Origin: an uncultured Duncaniella sp.
GTDB lineage: Bacteria > Bacteroidota > Bacteroidia > Bacteroidales > Muribaculaceae
Direction: 5' to 3'
Length of the DNA stretch: 64,000 bases
NCBI GenBank assembly: GCA_910584825.1
Contig: CAJUCI010000007.1
Coordinates: 1 to 64,000, forward strand
The position numbers and the translations under genes are program-made. This document shows positions 24,244-31,386 of the stretch, piece by piece (position 1 is the first letter of the stretch; each line of letters starts with the position of its first letter). The notes beneath the pieces are model-generated. The model searched no databases. It saw only the letters and a program-made list of their open reading frames with translations, and was not told the origin of the DNA.

Positions 24244-24867
24244 CTATCTCACAATCAGTTCACGCAGGGCGGTGACGAGGCCGATTGCGCCCATTATGAG
24301 AATGATGCCCGCAAGTATGCGGTTGAGAAGCCAGAGGGAACGGAGGTTGAAATGGGCACGCACCTTGTTGACAAACCACGTGACCCCAAACCACCACATC
24401 ACGGCACCGCCGAATATCGCGACATATCCGGCCACATAGTGATATGATTGGAATTCAGGCGCGAGGAAACTGAAACGTGCGAAAAGGCCGATGATAAAGA
24501 ATAGTATGAGCGGGTTGGAGAACGTAAACAGGAATCCTGTACCGAAATCCTTCCAATAGCTCATGGACTGCAGTCCGCCCGACTGCAACGAGCGCGACGG
24601 ATTGGCCCCGAAGAGATAGCCCGCATACACGAGCAGCACCACCGAGCCGATGAGCTGGAGCAGACTCTGATTGTCCTGAATGAAATCGGTGACAAACGAT
24701 AGTCCCAGTCCCGTGAGCAGACAGTAAATAAGGTCGCTGAGTGCGGCACCCACGCCGGTGAAGAATGCCGGCCACCGTCCGCGGTTGAGTGTGCGCTGGA
24801 TACACAACATGCCTATCGGTCCCATCGGGGCCGATACGAGAATCCCTATCAGGATTCCCCTCATCAT
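24244..24867 (-). CDS. LysE family translocator
   Basis: A 207-residue inner-membrane exporter of the LysE/RhtB family with about six membrane segments. The family signature GILVSAPMGPIGMLCIQRTLNRG is at about residues 6-28 from the chosen start, and FLFTFSNPLILFFIIGLFARF lies in the middle. LysE-type proteins export amino acids or related small molecules; the substrate here is unknown. The start is set at the MMRGIL pair because a -7 promoter element at 24898-24905 overlaps the more upstream ATG at 24900. Confidence 0.87.
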   Translation of the reverse strand: MMRGILIGILVSAPMGPIGMLCIQRTLNRGRWPAFFTGVGAALSDLIYCLLTGLGLSFVTDFIQDNQSLLQLIGSVVLLVYAGYLFGANPSRSLQSGGLQSMSYWKDFGTGFLFTFSNPLILFFIIGLFARFSFLAPEFQSYHYVAGYVAIFGGAVMWWFGVTWFVNKVRAHFNLRSLWLLNRILAGIILIMGAIGLVTALRELIVR

Positions 24868-24897
24868 TATGACGGGAAGATGTATCACAACAATATG

Positions 24898-24905
24898 CAA
24901 AGTTA
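24898..24905 (-). promoter_or_regulatory. -7 element of lysE-type gene
   Basis: TAACTTTG on the minus strand. With transcription beginning near 24890, the leader to the ATG at 24867 would be about 24 nt. Confidence 0.6.
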
Positions 24906-24998
24906 CGAAATCATCAAATAGGATGCAAGAGCTTCGACGGGCAACTTTAACCCCTCAGAATTGTTTTAACTTAGAGGTTGTATAAAAAATCCTATGTT

Positions 24999-25448
24999 AT
25001 GAAAAAAATTCTATTTCTTCTGCTCACGGTGTTATGCCTCGGCAATGTGGCACGCGCCGACAGCTACACAATCGACCGTGACAAACTGCCCGTACAGGCC
25101 CGCGAGATGCTCGACGAGTATTTCCCTAAGGCCAAAATCGGTATGATTAAGGTGGACAAACACCTGCTCAAAAAGACCGACTATGATGTCAAGCTCGTCA
25201 ATGGCACAAAGATTGAGTTCAACAACGCCGGCAAGTGGACTTCGGTCGACTGCAAGAAGCGTCAGGTGCCCGACGCGCTGGTAATGAAACCTATACGCAA
25301 TTACGTCAAGAAGAACGGCAACGGTGCGTTCATCGTGAAAATCGAAAACAAGGTGTCTGGATTTGAGGTGGAGCTGTCAGACGGCGTGGAGATGAAGTTC
25401 AACAAGCTCGGCATACTCACTCATGTCGAGATTGACGACAACGACTGA
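24999..25448 (+). CDS. PepSY-like periplasmic protein (DUF2874)
   Basis: A 149-residue secreted protein with a signal peptide (MKKILFLLLTVLCLGNVARA, cleavage near residue 20) and two tandem PepSY-like repeats: LPVQAREMLDEYFPKAKIGMIKVD ... LVNGTKIEFNNAGKWTSVD and VMKPIRNYVKKNGNGAFIVKIE ... LSDGVEMKFNKLGILTHVEID. Members of this family are common in Bacteroides and are thought to act as periplasmic binding or inhibitory modules; the ligand is unknown. An ATG at 24978 would spoil the signal peptide. Its last 32 bases overlap the convergent membrane-protein gene. Confidence 0.82.
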   Translation: MKKILFLLLTVLCLGNVARADSYTIDRDKLPVQAREMLDEYFPKAKIGMIKVDKHLLKKTDYDVKLVNGTKIEFNNAGKWTSVDCKKRQVPDALVMKPIRNYVKKNGNGAFIVKIENKVSGFEVELSDGVEMKFNKLGILTHVEIDDND

Positions 25449-25995
25449 CAGCCGCATGGGGTACGAGCAGAAACTGCATACGCTCGCCTCGCAGAAAATA
25501 CACCATAAACCGTGATGTGCTCCTTATCCTCAGCACATCGCCCCAGGCTATAGTCTCGGCCGGTGGCAGGGGTGCTTCGGCACGCCAGTCATCGGCCGGG
25601 ATTTTTATGTCCGCATCGCCCGTAGCGTCCTTGGCAGAGGTTTTCCGCTCAGGGTGCATATACTCAAGTCTGATATGTCGGCCCGGGATTATTTCGACAC
25701 GCTTACGCAACACCGCCCTGCGCGCCTCGGGGGCAAGCATATAGTAAGTATAGAGAAATGACATGGCCATCGGCGCGACGATGAACACGAGCATGAGCGC
25801 GACCAACAGCCACCTCACGTCATGGGTCATCGCACCAATTACAGCCACGGCAACCACAGGCAACGCCATGAGCCAGCCGTAGCGCGGAAGCCATTCCGAG
25901 ATAAGCACGGCAAAATAATCGCCCGACGTGGTCAGGAACGGTTCGGTCACAATAGCCTCGCCCTGCGTGCGGGCTGAATCCTCACGCTCAGTCAT
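25417..25995 (-). CDS. Unknown membrane protein, two membrane segments
   Basis: A 192-residue protein I do not recognise. Two adjacent hydrophobic stretches, about residues 39-57 (GWLMALPVVAVAVIGAM) and 62-85 (LLVALMLVFIVAPMAMSFLYTYYML), are followed by a soluble C-terminal half that probably stays in the cytoplasm. It begins 8 bases inside the end of aguB, so it is likely translated from the same mRNA as the agmatine genes. The C-terminal region overlaps the convergent PepSY-like gene by 32 bases. Confidence 0.6.
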   Translation of the reverse strand: MTEREDSARTQGEAIVTEPFLTTSGDYFAVLISEWLPRYGWLMALPVVAVAVIGAMTHDVRWLLVALMLVFIVAPMAMSFLYTYYMLAPEARRAVLRKRVEIIPGRHIRLEYMHPERKTSAKDATGDADIKIPADDWRAEAPLPPAETIAWGDVLRIRSTSRFMVYFLRGERMQFLLVPHAAVSRCRQSRHE

Positions 25996-26866
25996 CGAGG
26001 AAACGGCGTGTGAGTCCGCTGAAATGCTCTATACGGCGGTCGCGCAGGAACGGCCACCAGCGTCTCACCTGCTCGGAGCGGGCAAGGTCGACCTCGACAA
26101 TAGCCTCGGTCTCGGCATCGTCGGGAGCCTGATACAGGAACTCGCCCTGCGGACCGGCCACGAAGCTCGAGCCCCAGAACTGTATGCCGCCGGTCACGCC
26201 CGACGGGTCAGGCTCATAGCCCACACGGTTGACGGTGATTACCGGCAATCCGTTAGCCACGGCATGGCCGCGCTGCACCGTAATCCACGCCTCGCGCTGA
26301 CGCGCCTTCTCGTCGGCGGTGTCACTGCTCTCCCACCCTATAGCGGTAGGATAAATCAGCATCTCGGCACCGCGCATGGCCATGAGGCGCGCGGCCTCGG
26401 GATACCACTGGTCCCAACACACGAGCACACCGAGACGGCCGAGGCTGGTCTGGACAGGCTCGAAACCGAGGTCGCCCGGCGTGAAATAAAACTTCTCATA
26501 ATAGGCCGGGTCGTCGGGTATATGCATCTTGCGATACTTTCCGGCAATCGAGCCGTCGCTATCAAACACAACAGCCGTGTTGTGGTAAAGTCCGGCGGCC
26601 CTGCGCTCAAACAGCGAAGTCACCAGCACCACCCCGGCCTCGCGCGCGGCGGCTGAGTATATCTCGGTGGTCTCCGACGGGATGGCCACCGCGAGATTGA
26701 AATTATCCACACTCTCCACCTGGCAGAAGTATAGCGAGTCGTGAAGCTCCTGGAGCACAATGAGCTGCGCCCCCTCCGAGGCCAGACGCTTAATTTTCTC
26801 CACAAGCCGGCTGCGGTTATCGGCCACATCGGCGGTGTTATGCTGCTGTATGATTCCTACTTTCAT
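25988..26866 (-). CDS. aguB: N-carbamoylputrescine amidase
   Basis: A 292-residue cytoplasmic enzyme of the nitrilase superfamily that hydrolyses N-carbamoylputrescine to putrescine, CO2 and ammonia. The Glu-Lys-Cys triad is visible: E40 in VLQELHD, K113 in KYRKMHIPDDP and C150 in LGVLVCWDQWYPEAAR. The length and motif set match AguB rather than other nitrilase-family amidases. It follows aguA by 64 bp, completing the agmatine to putrescine route. Confidence 0.95.
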   Translation of the reverse strand: MKVGIIQQHNTADVADNRSRLVEKIKRLASEGAQLIVLQELHDSLYFCQVESVDNFNLAVAIPSETTEIYSAAAREAGVVLVTSLFERRAAGLYHNTAVVFDSDGSIAGKYRKMHIPDDPAYYEKFYFTPGDLGFEPVQTSLGRLGVLVCWDQWYPEAARLMAMRGAEMLIYPTAIGWESSDTADEKARQREAWITVQRGHAVANGLPVITVNRVGYEPDPSGVTGGIQFWGSSFVAGPQGEFLYQAPDDAETEAIVEVDLARSEQVRRWWPFLRDRRIEHFSGLTRRFLDD

Positions 26867-26930
26867 TGATGATGTGATTTTTCATATTCATTAAACCGCC
26901 CCGCATCCGTTTTCAGGGCGCACAGCCGTT

Positions 26931-28010
26931 TCAGGCCCAACGTCCGTCAACGATGCCCGACACAGCCCCGTCGGGGAGCTGCATGGTGACACAGTGGAGC
27001 GAACCGTGCTGCTGAATCAGTGCGCGGCAGTCGATGGGCACTATCTCATGGTCGGGATACACCACACGAAGCGTATGCTCGGCGCGCAGGTCATTGGCCG
27101 GCTGGGCATAAATCGGGAGATATATTGCGCGGTCAGAGACGAGATAATTGGCATACGTGGCGGGGAGCTGCATCCCGTCCTCGTCATAAATCGGGTCGGG
27201 AAGCGGAAGCTCGATGAGATTGAACGGCGCGCCCTCGCGCGTCCGCATCTCTCTCAGCTCCTCAGCCATCCGCGCAAGCGCATCCACCGTATGCCCCTGC
27301 GAGTCGGTAGCACCGACATAGAGGATGGCGTCATGCGGGGCCAGACGTGCCAGCGTGTCAATATGGCTGTCCGTATCGTCGCCGGCCATTGCACCACTGC
27401 GTAGCCACAGCTGGTGGGTGAAGCCGAGATTGTAGGAAAGATAGCTGCGTATCTCCTCCTCGGTCATCTGGCCGTTGCGGTTGGGCGACAGCAGACACTC
27501 GGCAGTGGTGAGCAGTGTGCCGCGCCCGTCGGTCTCGATGCTGCCCCCTTCGAGCACAAACCCGAGGCGGTTGGCATAATCGGCCTTGAAAAGTCCCTTC
27601 AAAGCCAGGCGGGTGTTGATAAGATTATCCTTGTCGGCGGCAAATTTCATGCCCCAGGCATTGAATTTGAAGTCGAGCGCGTGCAGCGCGCCGCCCATCT
27701 CCACCGTTATCGGCCCGAAGTCACGGGCCCACGTGTCATTGGTGGGCACGTCCTCAAAACGCACTCTCGCCGGGTCGAAGCCGTAAGCCTCGACCGACTT
27801 CAGGCATTTGCGGGCCGGGCCTACAATCAGCACGCACTCATGGACCGAGATGGCCCTTACTATACGGGCCACGCACTCGCGGGCCTCATCAAGCATGTAG
27901 GCCCAGTCGCTGTCCTCGTGCGGCCAGGCCATCAGTACACAGTTATGGCTCTCCCACTCCGCCGGAAGTCTCACCGGCATTGCGGGCGTGTCATCATTAG
28001 TCGTCCTCAT
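26931..28010 (-). CDS. aguA: Agmatine deiminase
   Basis: A 359-residue guanidine-modifying enzyme that converts agmatine to N-carbamoylputrescine and ammonia. Typical blocks are MPAEWESH-like PVRLPAEWESHNCVLMAWPH, RDFGPITVE, LEGGSIETDGRGTLLTTAECLL, GDDTDSHIDTLARL and the catalytic GSLHCVTMQLP with C340. With aguB it supplies putrescine for polyamine synthesis, and the ammonia released may help against acid. Its start overlaps the small upstream gene by 14 bases. Confidence 0.96.
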   Translation of the reverse strand: MRTTNDDTPAMPVRLPAEWESHNCVLMAWPHEDSDWAYMLDEARECVARIVRAISVHECVLIVGPARKCLKSVEAYGFDPARVRFEDVPTNDTWARDFGPITVEMGGALHALDFKFNAWGMKFAADKDNLINTRLALKGLFKADYANRLGFVLEGGSIETDGRGTLLTTAECLLSPNRNGQMTEEEIRSYLSYNLGFTHQLWLRSGAMAGDDTDSHIDTLARLAPHDAILYVGATDSQGHTVDALARMAEELREMRTREGAPFNLIELPLPDPIYDEDGMQLPATYANYLVSDRAIYLPIYAQPANDLRAEHTLRVVYPDHEIVPIDCRALIQQHGSLHCVTMQLPDGAVSGIVDGRWA

Positions 28011-28236
28011 ATTCGTCTTTAAGGTTGTCCCATATCGAGTCCTGCGATTCGAGATACTCCTCGCAGTAATCCAAGAAACCTTTTTTCTCGCTGCTGCCTA
28101 CCTCATGACACCACTCACGATATTGCTCGTGCAGGGCGGCATCCTCGTGCAACTGTTTTTTAAATTCCGCCTCGGCTATGTCCACACTGCCATATTGCCT
28201 GAGCAGGTCATTAAAAAACTCGGTAATATCTTCCAT
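27997..28236 (-). CDS. Small conserved-type hypothetical protein
   Basis: A 79-residue acidic, helical protein (FFNDLLRQYGSVDIAEAEFKKQ, EQYREWCHEVGSSEKKGFLDY) with no known domain that I can name. It is the first gene after the promoter at 28300-28331 and overlaps aguA, so it leads the agmatine operon. Proteins of this kind occur next to unrelated housekeeping genes in Bacteroidales, so the link to agmatine is not established. Confidence 0.7.
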   Translation of the reverse strand: MEDITEFFNDLLRQYGSVDIAEAEFKKQLHEDAALHEQYREWCHEVGSSEKKGFLDYCEEYLESQDSIWDNLKDEYEDD

Positions 28237-28299
28237 AAAAGTAAATTGTTCTACGTATGTATAGTTCTAAGGTTTTTGATAGTTTTAAGGATTTGCCGT

Positions 28300-28331
28300 C
28301 AAATTTAATGTTTTACACGCAATTATCCAAA
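28300..28331 (-). promoter_or_regulatory. Promoter of the agmatine operon
   Basis: On the minus strand TTTG (28331-28328) and TAAATTTG (28307-28300) are 20 bp apart. The leader to the ATG at 28236 is about 57 nt. Confidence 0.7.
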
Positions 28332-28374
28332 AATCAGCACTTAGATGGCAACAATTTATAGGAAGTTAACATTT

Positions 28375-28863
28375 TTACAGCTCGATACTCAGGAAACAGT
28401 ATTTCACACCGCTCTTGGGGTCGGTGCGGTCAAACGTCGGGTGGGCCGCTCCGTGGGCGGCAAGGTCAATGTTGGGAAAGCGAGTGTCGGCCTCGGGGCA
28501 CACCGCATCGACAAGCGTAAGCTCAAGGCGCGACGCCAGCGGGAGTGCCTGACGGTATATCTCACCGCCACCTATTATATATATCCGCTCCGCGCCCTCA
28601 CACATGGCTATGGCGGCCTCGACCGAGGGGGCGGTCTCTATATTCTCGGCCCGGTAATCGCCGTTGCGGGTCACCACAATGTTTCTGCGGCCGGGCAGTG
28701 CGCCTTTGGGAAACGACTCGAAGGTCTTGCGCCCCATGATGATGGGACACCCCATTGTCAGCGACTTGAACCGTTTCAGGTCGTCGGAAATGTGATAGAG
28801 CAGGTCGCCCTTATTGCCTATGGCCATGTCGCGCGTGGCGGCCACGATGATTGCTATTGTCAT
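28375..28863 (-). CDS. folA: Dihydrofolate reductase
   Basis: A 162-residue NADPH-dependent enzyme that reduces dihydrofolate to tetrahydrofolate. Conserved elements are AIIVAATRDMAIGNKGDLLYHISDD with the substrate-binding acidic residue, MGRKTFESFPKGALPGRRNIVVTR in the NADPH site, and YIIGGGEIYRQALP. It starts inside the thyA stop codon (4-nt overlap). The pair forms the thymidylate cycle, since ThyA oxidises the folate that FolA restores. Confidence 0.96.
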   Translation of the reverse strand: MTIAIIVAATRDMAIGNKGDLLYHISDDLKRFKSLTMGCPIIMGRKTFESFPKGALPGRRNIVVTRNGDYRAENIETAPSVEAAIAMCEGAERIYIIGGGEIYRQALPLASRLELTLVDAVCPEADTRFPNIDLAAHGAAHPTFDRTDPKSGVKYCFLSIEL

Positions 28864-29654
28864 ACGGCTACTGTACCTTTGATGTGCGGATGCGGGTCAT
28901 AACCCTCAAGGGTGAAGTCCTCATACTTGAAGTCGAAAATATCCTTGACCTCGGGATTGATTACCATCCTTGGCAACGGGCGCGGCTCGCGCTCGAGTTG
29001 GAGCCTGACCTGGTCGAAATGGTTGTGATAGATATGCGTGTCGCCCAGAGTGTGTATAAACTCGCCCGGCTCAAGCCCGGTGACCTGTGCCACCATCATG
29101 AGCAGCAGCGCGTAGGAGGCAATATTGAACGGCACGCCGAGAAAACAGTCGGCACTGCGCTGATAGAGCATCAGCGACAGCCGCCCGTCGGCCACATAGA
29201 ACTGGAAAAGTATGTGACACGGGGGCAGAGCCATGCCGGGGATATCGGCCACGTTCCACGCGCTCACGATGATGCGTCGCGATTCGGGATTATTCTTTAT
29301 GGTTTCGATAACCTCCTTAATCTGGTCGATGTGGCCGCCGTTGTAGTCAGGCCATGACCGCCACTGGTAGCCGTAGATGTGCCCCAGGTCGCCGTCGGGG
29401 CGCGCCCATTCGTTCCAGATGCGCACACCGTGCTCCTGCAGATATTTCACATTGGTGTCACCTTTGAGAAACCACAGCAGCTCATAGATTATGGACTTGA
29501 GATGAAGTTTCTTGGTGGTGAGGAGCGGGAAACCGTCGCGCAGGTCAAAGCGCATCTGATGGCCGAACACGCTGCGTGTGCCGGTGCCGGTGCGGTCGCC
29601 GCGGTCCACACCCTCGGTCATGATTCGGTTGAGTAGGTCGAGATATTGTCGCAT
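28860..29654 (-). CDS. thyA: Thymidylate synthase
   Basis: A 264-residue enzyme that methylates dUMP to dTMP using methylene-tetrahydrofolate. The catalytic cysteine is C146 in MALPPCHILFQFYV; the folate and dUMP sites show TKKLHLKSIIYELLWFLKGDTN, YGYQWRSWP, RRIIVSAWNV and the terminal YDPHPHIKGTVAV. Length is identical to the E. coli enzyme. It lies 24 bp after the polyferredoxin gene, with no clear promoter of its own, so transcription may begin upstream. Confidence 0.97.
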   Translation of the reverse strand: MRQYLDLLNRIMTEGVDRGDRTGTGTRSVFGHQMRFDLRDGFPLLTTKKLHLKSIIYELLWFLKGDTNVKYLQEHGVRIWNEWARPDGDLGHIYGYQWRSWPDYNGGHIDQIKEVIETIKNNPESRRIIVSAWNVADIPGMALPPCHILFQFYVADGRLSLMLYQRSADCFLGVPFNIASYALLLMMVAQVTGLEPGEFIHTLGDTHIYHNHFDQVRLQLEREPRPLPRMVINPEVKDIFDFKYEDFTLEGYDPHPHIKGTVAV

Positions 29655-29678
29655 TTCGTTTTGATATTCTAATTGTGG

Positions 29679-31187
29679 TTAAGCCAGACCGCTGACCATT
29701 ATAGCCTTGGCCGGATGAGCCGGACACACATACTGGCATGCTCCGCACCCTATGCACAGGGCGGAGTCGACCACCGGGTAGAGCCCGTGACCCGCCGTGT
29801 CAGGCTCGGTCATCGTAATGGCCTTCTTGGGGCAGACCTCGGCACAGTGACCGCACTCGGCATGCAGCTCATATGATATGCACCTCGAGCGCGTGGTGCG
29901 GGCAAGGCCCACACTCGTCGAGAGTTTGTCCTCAATCGTTATCGGCGAGAGTGCTCCCGACGGGCAAAGGTCGGTACACACCGTGCAGTAAGGCGCACAC
30001 ACGGCGGCATCGTAATCTTTGACAGGATGCAGGGCGCGCAACGCACCATACTGAGTGGTCGACGGCACGAGCACTCGCGTGGGACAATGCGAGATGCAGA
30101 GTCCGCACCCCGTACACCGCTCAAGAAACTCGCGGCGGCTCGCCGTTCCGGGAGGGGTGACGGCAAGCATCGGAGAAGCATTGGCCGCATCTCGGCCCGA
30201 AGCCTCTGCCACGCCGGCCACACTGTCGGCCAGCCCCTTGGCCCTGGCAAGGGCGGGAGTCAGAGCCACTATGGCACCCGTCACGAGAAAGTCGCGACGT
30301 CCCTGCATGCACTGCGTGCCAGAGGCAAGGGGCGGGCGCACCTTCTGCATCATCGGTATTGACAGCTGATGGCGTGACCATGTGTAGTGTATCGCATCGT
30401 TGGGGCAGACGGGCAGGCAGTCGAAACAGTCGACACAGCGCGACGAGTCCACGACGTGTGATGTAAGGTCTATGCATGACGACTTGCACACATGCTCACA
30501 CTTGCGGCACTGTATGCACTTGTCGGTATTGATGTCGATGTGAAACACCGAGTAGCGCGACACATACCCGAGCGTCGTGCCCACGGGGCAGAGCGAGTTG
30601 CAGAACGTGCGCCCGTGCATGGCGGCAAGCACCCCCACAGCCGTCATAGTCACGACCGACACGGCTATGCCGAGCAGTGAGGCCGACGCTATCTTCACCT
30701 GAGGGGTGGCGAACAGGTTGACAATCCACCCCCACACGGGCTTGGCCACATACACGCATGCACGGCTGTAGATGCTCCACGGGTCGATGGCCGTAGTCAC
30801 GGCCGACACGCCGAGAAATATCGATACCACCACGAGAAACAGGCTGATATTGCGCCACTTGGTGAGCGGTGCGCTGTAGTGATACAGCCGCGTGTGCCTC
30901 CACCGACCGAGCCTCGCGAGGCGTGCGCATATGTCCTGAAACACTCCGAGCGGACATGCCACCGAGCAGTATATCCTGCCGAACACGAGCGTGGCTATGA
31001 GCCAGAACACTATCGTGGCAAGCGAGAACGCCATTGCCGCCGGCAGGAACTGAACCCTCGCAATCCATCCCGCAAGCATCGGAAATGTCATGCCATAGCT
31101 CACGAGCATACATGTCACGGCCACCCACACCGTGACAGCGGCCACGATGCGTCCGGCACGTAAAATATGTCCGCGACGGTCAGTCAT
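29679..31187 (-). CDS. Membrane-bound polyferredoxin (NapH/RnfC-like 4Fe-4S protein)
   Basis: A 502-residue protein with an N-terminal membrane part of about five helices (residues 10-215) containing the NapH/YccM-type cysteine patterns GRIYCSVACPLG (about 70) and GRTFCNSLCPVG (about 195). It then has four or more ferredoxin-like 4Fe-4S motifs: CIQCRKCEHVC, CVDCFDCLPVC, CTGCGLCISHC, CAPYCTVCTDLC, CGHCAEVC and CIGCGACQYVC. A twin-arginine-like RRDFLVTGAIVALTP in the middle suggests fusion of a NapH-like membrane protein with a NapG-like secreted one. It should pass electrons across or along the inner membrane; the partner is not visible. It is divergent from the TonB receptor. Confidence 0.85.
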   Translation of the reverse strand: MTDRRGHILRAGRIVAAVTVWVAVTCMLVSYGMTFPMLAGWIARVQFLPAAMAFSLATIVFWLIATLVFGRIYCSVACPLGVFQDICARLARLGRWRHTRLYHYSAPLTKWRNISLFLVVVSIFLGVSAVTTAIDPWSIYSRACVYVAKPVWGWIVNLFATPQVKIASASLLGIAVSVVTMTAVGVLAAMHGRTFCNSLCPVGTTLGYVSRYSVFHIDINTDKCIQCRKCEHVCKSSCIDLTSHVVDSSRCVDCFDCLPVCPNDAIHYTWSRHQLSIPMMQKVRPPLASGTQCMQGRRDFLVTGAIVALTPALARAKGLADSVAGVAEASGRDAANASPMLAVTPPGTASRREFLERCTGCGLCISHCPTRVLVPSTTQYGALRALHPVKDYDAAVCAPYCTVCTDLCPSGALSPITIEDKLSTSVGLARTTRSRCISYELHAECGHCAEVCPKKAITMTEPDTAGHGLYPVVDSALCIGCGACQYVCPAHPAKAIMVSGLA

Positions 31188-31195
31188 AATGAATG

Positions 31196-31203
31196 CAAAT
31201 TTA
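31196..31203 (-). promoter_or_regulatory. -7 element of polyferredoxin-thyA-folA
   Basis: TAAATTTG on the minus strand ends eight bases before the ATG at 31187, implying an mRNA with almost no leader. Confidence 0.55.
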
Positions 31204-31326
31204 GGGATTTTAAGTTACTATTCAAAATCGAAATGCGCCGCCGACCACTCATGTTAGGTAAACGAGGGGGATGACAGGCACGGAAATTACCCACTTTTGA
31301 TTATTTCTGCGCTCAGGCTATCAATC

Positions 31327-31334
31327 TAATTTTG
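31327..31334 (+). promoter_or_regulatory. -7 element of TonB receptor gene
   Basis: TAATTTTG, 53 bp before the ATG. A TTTTGA run at 31295-31300 is a little too far away to be the -33 partner. Confidence 0.5.
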
Positions 31335-31386
31335 CACCTCGAAATCTCTAACTCACATTCAGCACAAAATTATAATTCACAATTCT

